From NCBI GenBank assembly GCA_030141605.1, contig JAQGDQ010000782.1, positions 32,099 to 96,098 on the forward strand: DNA of 64,000 nt, read 5' to 3'. Shown here piece by piece: positions 37,201 through 49,200 of this stretch. The notes under the pieces are model-generated. The model worked only from the letters and a program-made list of their open reading frames with translations. It was not told the origin of the DNA and ran no database searches. How positions within the stretch are numbered: position 1 is the stretch's first letter; each line of letters opens with the position of its first letter. The translations under genes were made by a program, and so were the position numbers. The DNA comes from Tubiluchus corallicola. Lineage: Eukaryota; Priapulida; Priapulimorpha; Priapulimorphida; Tubiluchidae.

Positions 37201-40200
37201 TCAAGTCAGTAATGTCCCGTATCTTTGTTCGACGCATGATGTCTTTCACATAACCCCATGGATCTCTTCCATACTTAGTTCTGTAGTTTCGTCATAGCCT
37301 CATCAATGGTGGCGATGGCATCAGAAATCCGTCCTTTGCTTCAAGTCAGTAATGTCCCGTATCTTTGTTCGATACACGATGTCTTTCACATAACCCCATG
37401 GATCTCTTCCATACGTATCTCTGCACATACGATTTTGACTCAATAAACCATGATACGCTCTGTGCCTTCTCTTGAGAGGTACCCATTTTTGGGGTTTCAG
37501 TTAACAATACCCTTCTATCAACAGGAGACCTACACAAAAAGGCAAAATTTTAATGTGATCTCAAACTTAAATAAACACTGAATAAAATAAAACAAATCTG
37601 TTAATATATCTTGTAATAAATTTTTAAAATTGGAAAGAGACTTTTTAGACAACCTGTTATTGTTGGCATCCTTCTGTCTCGGAAAACAATGGAATGCGCG
37701 CCAAGAGAGTCAGTTATGGATCACATTGATGGTGCTGCAGCGTCGACTGTGGCTGACCAATCCGATCCTTGAACCACTGCCTCTCCACGGCGCACGCCTG
37801 GGCAAGGTGTATGGAGATCCTGAGTTGGCTGCTGGTGCAGCTCCTCTGCCTAGTGTCGAGATGCAGTGTGGGCATCCCGCAAGCCTACAGCACCTGGTAT
37901 TCCTAGGCGGTCACACCCATCCAAGTACTAACCAGGCTCTACGTTCCTTAACTTCGGTGATCAGATGAGAACCGGTGTTTTCAACGTGATTTGGCCGTAG
38001 TCAACCTGTATATGTGTGTAAATAAAGATTTTACATAATCACGAATAACAAATTGTTGTGGTTCTTGCTATATTAAGTTTATCAAAACTATTTATGATAA
38101 TACTTATTGTTCGTTTTCCATCATTCTTAGGTTCATACCCAAAAATTTATATTCTTGGAAAGGGAAGTCATACGGAAGCTGCGATCCGAATCCAGCAGGA
38201 GCGGTGCTAGCTGACATGTACTGCGCAGAAGATATTGATGCAATTTTGGGTAAGTAAAGTCAACTCAATTCAATGTCAATTTAATTCAGTTCATTTTTTT
38301 TCATTTCGATTCGTTTATTTGTGTCGATGATCGCACTACATTACAGAGCAACGATAACAACTGCGATAACGACGACAACGACGACAACAACATTAATACC
38401 AGCAGTAGCATGCAACTCAACAGCAGCGGCAAAAACAACAGTCGCTGCAGCTGCTAAAACAAGAACAACAACAACAACAACAACAACAACAAGAACTACA
38501 ATGACAACAACCACAACCACCACCACCACCACCACAACAACAACGACGACGACGACGACGACAACGACACGACAACGACAACGACAACAACAACCGTTTC
38601 CCATGATAAAACAAATATAATAGGATTCTAGTAGTCTGCTACATGTCTGAGCTTGCATTGAAGCAGCAGGTGACCCACCTCCCCCCCCCCCCCCCAACCT
38701 AAGTGACGCCTACGAAGCCTATCACACGAAAACAATGAGTCCCTAACGAGTTTCGAACCCCTGACTCCATATTAGACCCTGAAATGAAATAAAATTGGTG
38801 TTTGACTGAGGCACATGAGGAAACAATTCTGTAGTTAGCGCATGCGCGCAATAACCCAGAGTTTAATGACAAGAAAGGGGCACCTGAAGTAGATTTTAGA
38901 AAAATTGCCTTAAAAAATTATTTTACTATACAACAATTTTATACACATATCGTATTTGCGTTGAAAGGAATTTTCGTTTGTTATCATTTTAAATCTCTCG
39001 CAATCTTGTTCCGACAGCGCCATTACGTGACGTCACTACACAACGTAAATCATGGGAAGAAAAAGCAATGTTAAATTATGCCCCAAAAAACTTTCGGTGC
39101 AAATCTATATCACTTAGCATTTCACTTACCTGCTGGAAACACTTATGTAACTGGAAATAATAGTTTAAAATTTTCATGCCAATAGGCAAAATGTCGCCGA
39201 CTCACCTCCAGGGTGCGCCACCCACTAGCCAAAAAGGTATTTGTAATCTTATTGACGAGGTACAGTAATTTCAAATTTTACTAAATTAGCAACATGTATG
39301 CTACGAATGCTGTGATTATTTTTTCAAACTTTACTAAATCAAAACTCGTTTCAAACGACCTGCCATTAAAATGGCTGCGCCTAACGGTCATGGCGGGAGT
39401 TTAAATTTACACGTTTTATACAGCGTTACCGCCGACGCAAGCCCTGTATACGAAAAGGTAATATGTAAGTGGTATAAAATTTCAACTCGAATTTTTAAGC
39501 CTTATGTAAGTGGAGGGTTTTCTTGTGCTTTAACTTACTTTGTCGAAGCCCACAAAATGCTCGAGATACTGGGAAGACACGTTATGAACGGATCTAATAA
39601 TAAATCCAATTAGTTGTATTGTCTTATAGCATTAGAAAGTCCCGACTCTAATGGATGTATTATCCTTTCTCGCACGTGATTTGTAGAAAAAGTCAAAATT
39701 ACAACTGACAGGATTACAACTGACAAAATTACAACTGACAAAATTACAACTGACAGGAGCAAATATTATTTTATGTACCCTTACACACACTGCAAGCTAA
39801 GATCCAGCTAAGAGCGCAGGCCTATTTGACGAGGATGCTTGTGGCGCGTTCGCAACATAGCTCGTTATCAAGGATCATCCTCCAAATCGAGGAGGTGCTG
39901 AACCAACAGAGGTGCTTCAATCAGATATTTCCACTGAAACGAGCACTTAAACCAACAGTCATTCACTCAGTCATTGAACAGGTTTGATGTGGCTTAATTT
40001 CAGTCGCCATACACGCCATTCAACTCGTTCTTTTCGCAGGATCAACCTTCTGCACTCTGAACAAGTGTCCAGTCCAGTCTCCGGAAGAACAGTGAATTCA
40101 TGTTTATCATTCTCAAACCACTTACGGTGCTCACGTGAAAATAGTTTTGCTGTATCCTCTTCTTTGACGATTGTGCCTCATTCCTGGATTTTGTTCTGCG

Positions 40201-43200
40201 CTGTACTGGTCTATTTCTGCTGTATTGTACTATACTCTAATAAAGCCTGTTTTGTAGTATAACCTACTAAAGCCTTTTTTGTATTATACTCTACAAAAGT
40301 CTATTTTGTACTATACTCTATTAACGTCTGTTTTGTACTGTTCTATACTGAAGTCTGTTTTGTATTGTTCTATACTGAAGTCTGTTTTGTACTGTTCTAT
40401 ACTGAAGTCTGTTTTGTATTGTTCTATACTGAAGTCTGTTTTGTACTGTTCTATACTGAAGTCTGTTTTGTACTGTTCTATACTGAAGTCTGTTTTGTAT
40501 TGTTCTATACTGATGTCTGTTTTGTATTGTTCTATACTGAAGTCTGTTTTGTGTTGTTCTGTACTGAAGTCTGCTTTGTATTGTGTCTGTACTGAAGTCT
40601 GTTTTGTGTTGTTCTGTACTGAAGTCTGTTTTGTACTGTTCTATACTGCAGTCTCTTTAGTACTGTTCTGTACTGAGGTCAGTTTTCTATTGTTCTGTGC
40701 TGAAAACTGTTTTGTATTGTTCTGTCCTGAAGTCTGTTTAGTACTGTTCTGTACTGCAGTCTGTTTTCTATTGTTCTATACTGAAGTCTGTTTTGTACTG
40801 TTCTATACTCAAGTCTGTTTTGTATTGTTCTATACTGAAGTCTGTTTTGTATTGTTCTGTACTGAAGTCTGTTTTGTATTGTTCTATACTCAAGTCTGTT
40901 TTGCAATTCATTGTGCTCGTGTTTGTTTTGTACTAGATTGTATTGTTGCTTGCATTGTACTTCTTCTTCAAACTGTACGTTCAACAATAACAATCAAATG
41001 AACGGAAGTACGCACACATTCACTTAATTTGGGCAGTGATGACCAGTGTCCATGTTCGGTCTAGTTTGTCATCCAGACAGAATTTTGTCTGGAAATCAAA
41101 AAAATCAAACTATTTACTGCTTAAGTTTTACGTGGAATGCATATAATCGATAATCACATAATCGAATTCGTTCATGTATAAAACACATATATATTCACAT
41201 TTATATGTTAATTGCTGCAACAATCAATAATCGATTACGACGAAAACTGCAACAGTAAAGGCTAAACTTTTGAAACATTTTTCCAGGACCTGTTTGCAGC
41301 TCTGTTATGGAAGTATGCGGCCGGATGGCAGGCGTTTGGAACATTCCGATCTTTACCAGCGTTGGAACGCGTTCCCAGCTGGGAGACAAAGAAGATTTCC
41401 CCACCCTGACCAGACTCGGCTATCACGTCTCCAACGTAGCTGACTTCGTAGTTCGAGTATTGCAGTACTTCGAGTGGTACAACGTCGCCATCTTCTACGA
41501 CAAGCTCAGCAAGAGTACGTTTAACAATGCCGACAAGGTGTTCTCACTTCTGGGCGAGGATAGTCGTTATTCAGCTTATCTCTTTCGCTACTTTAGTTCC
41601 AGAGAGAGATTTCACGAGTATCCAGATGTTCTGAAGCAAGCCTCCAAAGTAGCAAGGGGTAAGCGATCAAACTTTACAGTTCTTGTTGTCAACAGGGTAG
41701 TTTCCTGCTGGAGACAGTGCAGAATAGCTAGAAATTTGCCAGAAGAAATTCACTGCCTGAGGAAGTTGCCCGCAGAATGACTGTAAAGTAAGTCCTCACT
41801 TAACGACACTAATGCATTCAAGCAAATTGTGACATAAAGCGAAACGTCGTTAAATGAAACCAAGCATTTTTAGAACGGAATAATGCAATTTGTACCGTCT
41901 TAATGCTTCAAATTGGGTAAAAAAAGTTGCTGTTAAAAAGAAAAATAACTGAATGAATAAAATGTGAGCACAGTAAAAGAATCGTCGCTAAATGAAACCT
42001 GCGTTGTTAAGTGAAAAAAGGCTGTTAGATGTTCAGCATTGTTACGTTGTTAAATGAAACCAAGCATTTTTAGAACAGAATAACAGAATAACGCAATTTG
42101 TACCATTTTAATGCTTCAAATTGGGTAAAAAAAAGTTGCAGTTAAAATGGAAAATAAATGAATGAATAAAATGTGAGCACAGTAAAAGAATCGTCGCTAA
42201 ATGAAACCTGTGTTGCTAAGTGAAAAAAGGCTGTTAAATGGGGAGTCGTTAGGTGAGAAGTTACTGCACATTTTATCAGGGACATCTAGCATCACAGGTC
42301 TAGGAGAACCTCTGATGATTATGATTTTTCTTCATTTTTCATGTTAGACAACCAGTTTTCCACACATTTAATTCTTATTAACTCGTAAACCCAGAGAAAA
42401 GAGTAAAAAAATTTGCAGGTTAGATGCCCGAGTAGAGGCTTTGAAAGTAGTGTGATGAATGGTGACCACTGTCAAGAACACTGGACACCGGTCAGTTTTA
42501 GGTTGGAATTCATCTCCTCCTAAAGTTGCATTTATCTAGCATCTGGATGTGGATGCGTTTTCCACCTGAAGAAGAGGCTGCGGAAAAAAGTCAATAGGAA
42601 TATCTGCAGAAAGAGAATAACACACATGCAGGATGGATAAACGGGTGCAATGAAAACAATATAAATCGATTTTATCTATTCCGCACTCCTAAAACGCATC
42701 CAGATGCTACATAAACGCCACCTAAGGCACTAAATTTTTTGGCACTTCGATACGGCAGGGAAGATGTGTAACAAAGCACCACAATTTCGTCTCATAATTT
42801 CATTGGCCATTGCATCTGACGTCACCCCAACATGACGGTACTTTGATCTGGTGCTCTTTCATGCAGTGCACCTTAAATTGTAACTCGCGCATTTGTCATT
42901 GGATGGCGCTGCCCTTAATATTGGCATAAGGCCAACCATTTACACTTTTGCTTATGGTCACAACAATTTGTTCCAAATGAGCCTTTTCACAGTTTCGCTA
43001 TGTGCACGCGTAGTTGTTGTATGTTAAAGGTTAAACTTACCTTAACAAGACGTCTTAACTACAACAGTCACGCGACGTGTGGGTAAAGCAACGCCGCATG
43101 CCACATCAGTTCAGTAACATCAGTTGCTTTACGCCAGTTTACTTAATTATGCATTAGTCTGTGTGCAGAGGGATTTACTAGCAGGATCTTGCTTGGGAAC

Positions 43201-46200
43201 AAGAAAAATGAACTAGATAAGGTTCTAGCTAGCTGTTAAAACTGTTACTATTACAATAACATGGACTGCGAGGCTTTGTCAACTGTAGACAAATGTGTTG
43301 TCTGGTACATTTAACCTTTGACCTTTTCACGATCATCACAAATCGTTGGAACTGTGAAAAGGCTCATTCTTGTTCTTCGGTGCACTAATTCAGCATTGCT
43401 TTCAGTGTTTTTCATTGTCTCCTGGGAAGTCGAAGAACTCAGAGAGCTGGTGATTACTGCGCATGCGTTGAACATGACACAGAGCGGCAAGTACATTTTT
43501 CTCACCCTTGAGTTACTTCGGCGGTCAGATCTGCTGTCCAGAACAAGATGGACGGACCCAATGGACACAGTTGAACGTAATCAGGTAAGAAAGAGTGGCA
43601 TGTCCCTAGTTGTCTTTATTCAAGATGGGTGGACCCAATGGACACAACTGAACGTAATCAGGTAAGAAAGAGTAGCATGTCCCTAGTTATCTTTATTCAA
43701 GATGGACGGACCCAATGGACACAACTGAACGTAATCAGGTAAGAAAGAGTAGCATGTCCCTAGTTATCTTTATTCAAGATGGGTTTCATATCAAAACACA
43801 ATTATAACAAAGGAAAAGTCTTATGCATTATTAGCAGGGTTAGATTATGATCTGTCAGGGTCCCTAGGCTTATGAAATATTGGGCCCCTCAGACGAACCC
43901 ACCCTCTAACTCGTCCACACCCTTCTTGAATATTTTTAACTCGCGATGTTATTTAGTGACATTTACATACCTTTAAATAAACTTATTGCAATTATTTAAT
44001 TAAACTAGAATAATCTTTTCATTTTCAATAAAAATTTTCCAAATACCACTATATTGCTATTTATTGGAAACCAAATTAGCAGATTTTCAACCTTAATTTT
44101 AGTGAAAAAAAACATTTTTTTACCAGATGTTACCAAAACTTGAGAGCCTCCAAGCTTGGGACACTAGGCTGCAACCTATGCTAACCTATAGGGTAATCCA
44201 ACCCTGCTCCCAAAGCTTGAGGGACTCTAGGCTGCAGCCTATACTAACCTATAGGGTAATCCAGCCCTGCTCCCAAAGCTTGAAGGACCCTAGGCTGCAG
44301 CCTATACTAGCCTATAGGGTAATCCAGCCCTGCTCCCAAAGCTTGAAGGACCCTAGGCTGTAGCCTATACTAACCTATAGGGTAATCCAGCCCTGCTCCC
44401 AAAGCTTGAAGGACCCTAGGCCGCAGCCTATACTAACCTATAGGGTAATCCAGGCCTGCTCCCAAAGCTTGAGGGACCCTAGGCCGCAGCCTATACTAAC
44501 CTATAGGGTAATCCAGGCCTGCTCCCAAAGCTTGAGGGACCCTAGGCCGCAGCCTATACTAACCTATAGGGTAATCCAGCCCTGCTCCCAAAACTTGAGG
44601 GACCCTAGGCCGCAGCCTATACTAACCTAAAGGGTAATCCAGGCCTGCTCCCAAAGCTTGAAGGACCCTAGGCCGCAGCCTATACTAACCTAAAGGGTAA
44701 TCCAGGCCTGCTCCCAAAGCTTGAAGGACCCTAGGCCGCAGCCTATACTAGCCTATAGGGTAATCCAGCCCTGCTCCCAAAGCTTGAAGGACCCTAGGCC
44801 GCAGCCTATACTAACCTAAAGGGTAATCCAGCCCTGCTCCCAAAGCTTGAAGGACCCTAGGCCGCAGCCTATACTAACCTATAGGGTAATCCAGGCCTGC
44901 TCCCAAAGCTTGAGGGACCCTAGGCCGCAGCCTATACTAACCTAAAGGGTAATCCAGCCCTGCTCCCAAAGCTTGAAGGACCCTAGGCCGCAGCCTATAC
45001 TAACCTATAGGGTAATCCAGGCCTGCTCCCAAAGCTTGAGGGACCCTAGGCCGCAGCCTATACTAACCTAAAGGGTAATCCAGGCCTGCTCCCAAAGCTT
45101 GAAGGACCCTAGGCCGCAGCCTATACTAACCTATAGGGTAATCCAGGCCTGCTCCCAAAGCTTGAGGGACCCTAGGCCGCAGCCTATACTAGCCTATAGG
45201 GTAATCCAGCCCTGCTCCCAAAGCTTGAGTGACCCTAGGCCGCAGCCTATACTAACCTATAGGGTAATCCAGCCCTGCTCCCAAAGCTTGAGGTACCCTA
45301 GGCCGCAGCCTATACTAGCCTATAGATTTGATTTTGATTGATTGAATATCTTTATTGACATAAACATATGATAATAACAATGTAATAATTCATGTGTTAA
45401 TTAATACTGTAAAATGTTATTAAAGCTGTTTCCAGCCCACTTGGGCTTACAAGTCAATTTCATGAAAATTTATCACATAATAACTGTGCAGTTCATTTAC
45501 ATAGAATATCAAATAAAAAAAATATATATAATATGGAATTTTAACATATACCTGAATGGACAAGTCATGTATTAAATATATATCTTGCTTTGCCTCATTC
45601 TAAAAATCTTATAAGCATATTTTGCAGTCCTAAGGACATTCTCTTCTGACATAATATATTTCCATTTATTTACATTATCTAATTGTTCCATGTCCATGTT
45701 AATATCTTGGAAAAATTCTTCTCTCTCTAGTCTATAATGTGTACAAACAAACATAAAGTGAGATTCATCTTCTACATCTCCACAGCAACATATCTTACAC
45801 AAACGTTCACCAACCTTAACATTTCTAAACCTACCATGCTCCAGTTCCAGGGGAAGAGTACCACTTCTTAGCTTTGCAAGCACAGACCTGTATTTTCCTT
45901 GCATATTAATATAAACATATGGTTCTACTCCAAAGCTGTTCTTATACAATATATATGTTCTAAGTTTAGGGTAATCTGCATTTTTTGCTTTCCAATCAAC
46001 ACATTGTTTCTCATACAGCTGTGCCCATGCTCTGCTAAGAGGTACAGTATCCATATTAACAAAAGCTTGCTGGAACCCTGCTTCCTCTAGGACTTTAGAA
46101 ATTTCATATGACCAACCAACGTTGGTATTACGGTCCCAAAGAAATAAACCAGGCCTAATTATTATTAAGTTCAGAAAAGGCCTCATTTTTCTGAACTGCA

Positions 46201-49200
46201 TAAAGTCATGACTATTGACACGTCTAGCAGCTGCATAGATTTTCACTTTCAACGATAACGAACTTTTCAGATTTTCGTCTAATTTGACTAAAACAATTGC
46301 CCGGGATTTTAGTTCATCTGCACCAATTTTCAAACGTTTTACTCTATTTGTTAAAAAAGAGTAGAAAACGTAAAGAGTATGGTGACTTATGGGACACCCT
46401 GTACTGCGTTGTATTATACTTTAGATTGCGAAGGAAGCTTACCAAGCGCTTCTGACACTACGTCTAGCAGAACCTACCACTGATTCTTACATCGAGTTTA
46501 GAGACGAGTGTGAGAGGAGGTCACTAGAATATGGACTCGATTACTCAGCCACTAATACACGGGTATAAACTTGGCTAAGAAAACTATTCTTGTCTTATCG
46601 AATATCATAACCAGCATTTTTCTGTATTCTTCAATGCACTTTTACAATCAGCATTATAGTCGTCATTATCATTGCCATCATTGTCGTCATCGTCATAGAT
46701 ATCACCATCATAGCTACTGTCATCAAAATTATTACCATCGTCGTCACCATTTCGTCATCATCAACACATTCATCATCATCATTACCATCATTATCACCAT
46801 CATCATTATCATCATCACAATCATCATTGTCGACATCATTTTCATCATCATCTTCATCATCATCATCATCATCGTTATTATTATTATCACCATCATCATC
46901 ACCATCACCAACATCATCATCATCATCATCATCATCATCACAATCACCGCTGTCGACATCGTCATCATCATCATTGTCGACATCATCATCATCATCATCA
47001 TCATCAACATCATCATCATCATCATCACTATAATTATAATCATTGTTATGTTATTGTATTTAATAATGATTGCATGTTTTCTAGGTATTTGTTGCCACAG
47101 TGGGTTTCCATGATGCATTGATCTTGTATTTCATTGGACTGAACAGAACGCTGGAAGCTGGGTACGACATTCATGACGGATTGGCCATGAGAAATTACAT
47201 GTGGAACACCTCGTTTGAAGGTTAAAAGAGAATAACATTTTACAATTTTACTCATTCCCTCCACGCCCACGCAGTTTTCTCTTTGTAAAAGGTATTTCAT
47301 ACTTGCTGATACAGAACGGCATCTTATGAGCAGCAAAGAACTCTTGGAATGGACAGCTTTATGTCGTCCAAATTTTATTCCCTCCAAGAGTAATAACGAC
47401 CATCTATTACCTCGGTTCCCAATCTGGGGTACTAGCACCCCTTGGGGGTACCAGCGAACACCACAAGAGGTATCTCATAGAAGCCTCTTAGACAATTTTA
47501 AAACGTGTTTTATAAAAATCAGCGGGTGATTCAGACATCTCTGTCAACTGTGGCAACAATCTGTTGTTTTTGGTCAATGTCTTGACCACTGTCCACTGTA
47601 AAGCTTTCGGTGAGCTTTTTCCTGTGTGAAGCAGGCTTTTCAACGATGGTGACAATCAAGACAAACCTCTTTGACATCCACAGAGGCACGAGAGTTAGTG
47701 TTTCAAAAAGTGAACTGCTAGTCTCTTTGCAACAGAAGCCATCTCATTGAACTCTCGTATAGGAGCACTTGATTGGAGCAAAGAGTATAATATATAAATA
47801 ACATCAGTGTTGGTTCTTCATTTTTGATTATGGCGGGCAAAGGGGTGCCAGGAAAAAATTAGGGGTACGTGGAGTCCGAAAGGTTGTTAACCGAGGATGT
47901 AATATAATAAGTGCTCGCTTAACGATGCTAATGTGCTTTAGAAAAACCGGACATTAAGCGAAATTTGCTAAAGGACATCAGAAATTCCATAGGAAGTACA
48001 TGGAGTCCAAAAGGTTAGGAACGGAGGATGTAATATAATAAGACCTCACTTAACGATGCTAATGCACTTTAGAAGAATCTGACATTAAGTGAAACTCGCT
48101 AAAGGACATCAGAAATTCCATAGGAAGTACATGGTGTCCAAAAGGTTGGCAACCGGGGCTCTACGATCTCCTTACCACATAGTCGTTTGCATTTATTTAA
48201 ACACAAAAGATCAGTTGTTTCGACTACTTTTGTCTGTGTAGGTGTGGCCGGCACGGTGGTTATTAACGATAATGGTGACAGAGAGTTTGATTTTGAAGTT
48301 TTGTCGATGACCGATCAACATGCTGGCACTTTTGAGGTACGTAACTTCTACCACCAGAGTAAGTACCTCCCATTACTCAAGGCGGCTCAATAACTTAAAT
48401 GATCTGACATTTGTTTACTTAAAAATGGGAAAAAAATGCAATTTGAAAGCATGTTTTATTTTCAGAAAAAAAAACACAAAAATTTATATTACCGTATTTT
48501 CCCGTGTATAAGAGACCCTTTTTTGCTCAGAATTTTCACTTTAAAAACAGGGGGTCTCTTATACATGGGAGTAAGACTTTTCAATAAGATGCAAAAATTG
48601 TGACACTAATGATATTAAAGAAATAAGTGCTCTACAAGTGCCTCAAGGCATGGAATGGTGTAAAGCCAGAGGTCATTATTAAATCTTTCAAGAAGTGTGG
48701 CATCTCCAATGCCATGGACGGCACAGAGGACAATGCCATTTTTGAGCAGAGTGACTCCTCTGATGATGAACTGGCTGGAATTGCTGAAGGTCTGACTCCA
48801 GTTGATATTTTTGATGAGAGTGATGAGGAATTTAATGATTTCTATGATGAATAAAGTTATTCATTACCAAAAAACTTTTTTCCAGAATTTTTGCCTAAAA
48901 ATTGAAGGGGTCTCTTATACACAAGGGTCTCTTATACACGGGAAAATACGGTACTTGGCACTACCCTTATCTGCCTGAAAGATTTACATAACTAGAAGAG
49001 AGAATTCTTTGCAATTTAAAATCTTGCGCAGGTAACTGGTAATTAACTCACATACATTAACTCACCTTTCCAGTGTGCACCACCGATTCACTAACAAAGT
49101 GAATACTTTTCCAGTTCGGCGAATACGTTACATCAGACAATAATGTGCTTAATATCAACAATTTCTTTATTTCAGTGGCAGGAATCCAATGCAGGTCATT

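Larger units (their letters stand above)
36413..38008 (-). mobile_element. Mariner-like element with tandemly amplified transposase C-terminus and a SINE inside
   Basis: Termini CAGGGTGTCTCTAAAGTCTC (left) and complement CAGGTTGTCTAAAAAGTCTC (right), with TA outside. The minus strand near 37500-37400 encodes SQEKAQSVSWFIESKS, a mariner-type N-terminal helix-turn-helix. Near 36700-36535 it encodes IRDITDLKQKISDAIAT, MLQRTWQEIKYRVDVLRATN and HIEVY plus stop, a common arthropod/invertebrate mariner C-terminus. The catalytic middle is absent. Confidence 0.82.

Noticed and set aside
39371-39613. 80-codon ORF starting MAAPNGHGG
   Set aside because: Its DNA matches family B copies at 49300-49470 in reverse, so it is repeat sequence.
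41659-41780. Read-through of exon 3 to 41780
   Set aside because: GTAAGC donor at 41659 and loss of ANF-receptor similarity right after it.
43585-43665. Extension of exon 4 to the stop at 43665
   Set aside because: Not supported as the main form because the first donor alone keeps frame with exon 5; kept as a possible alternative product in the findings.
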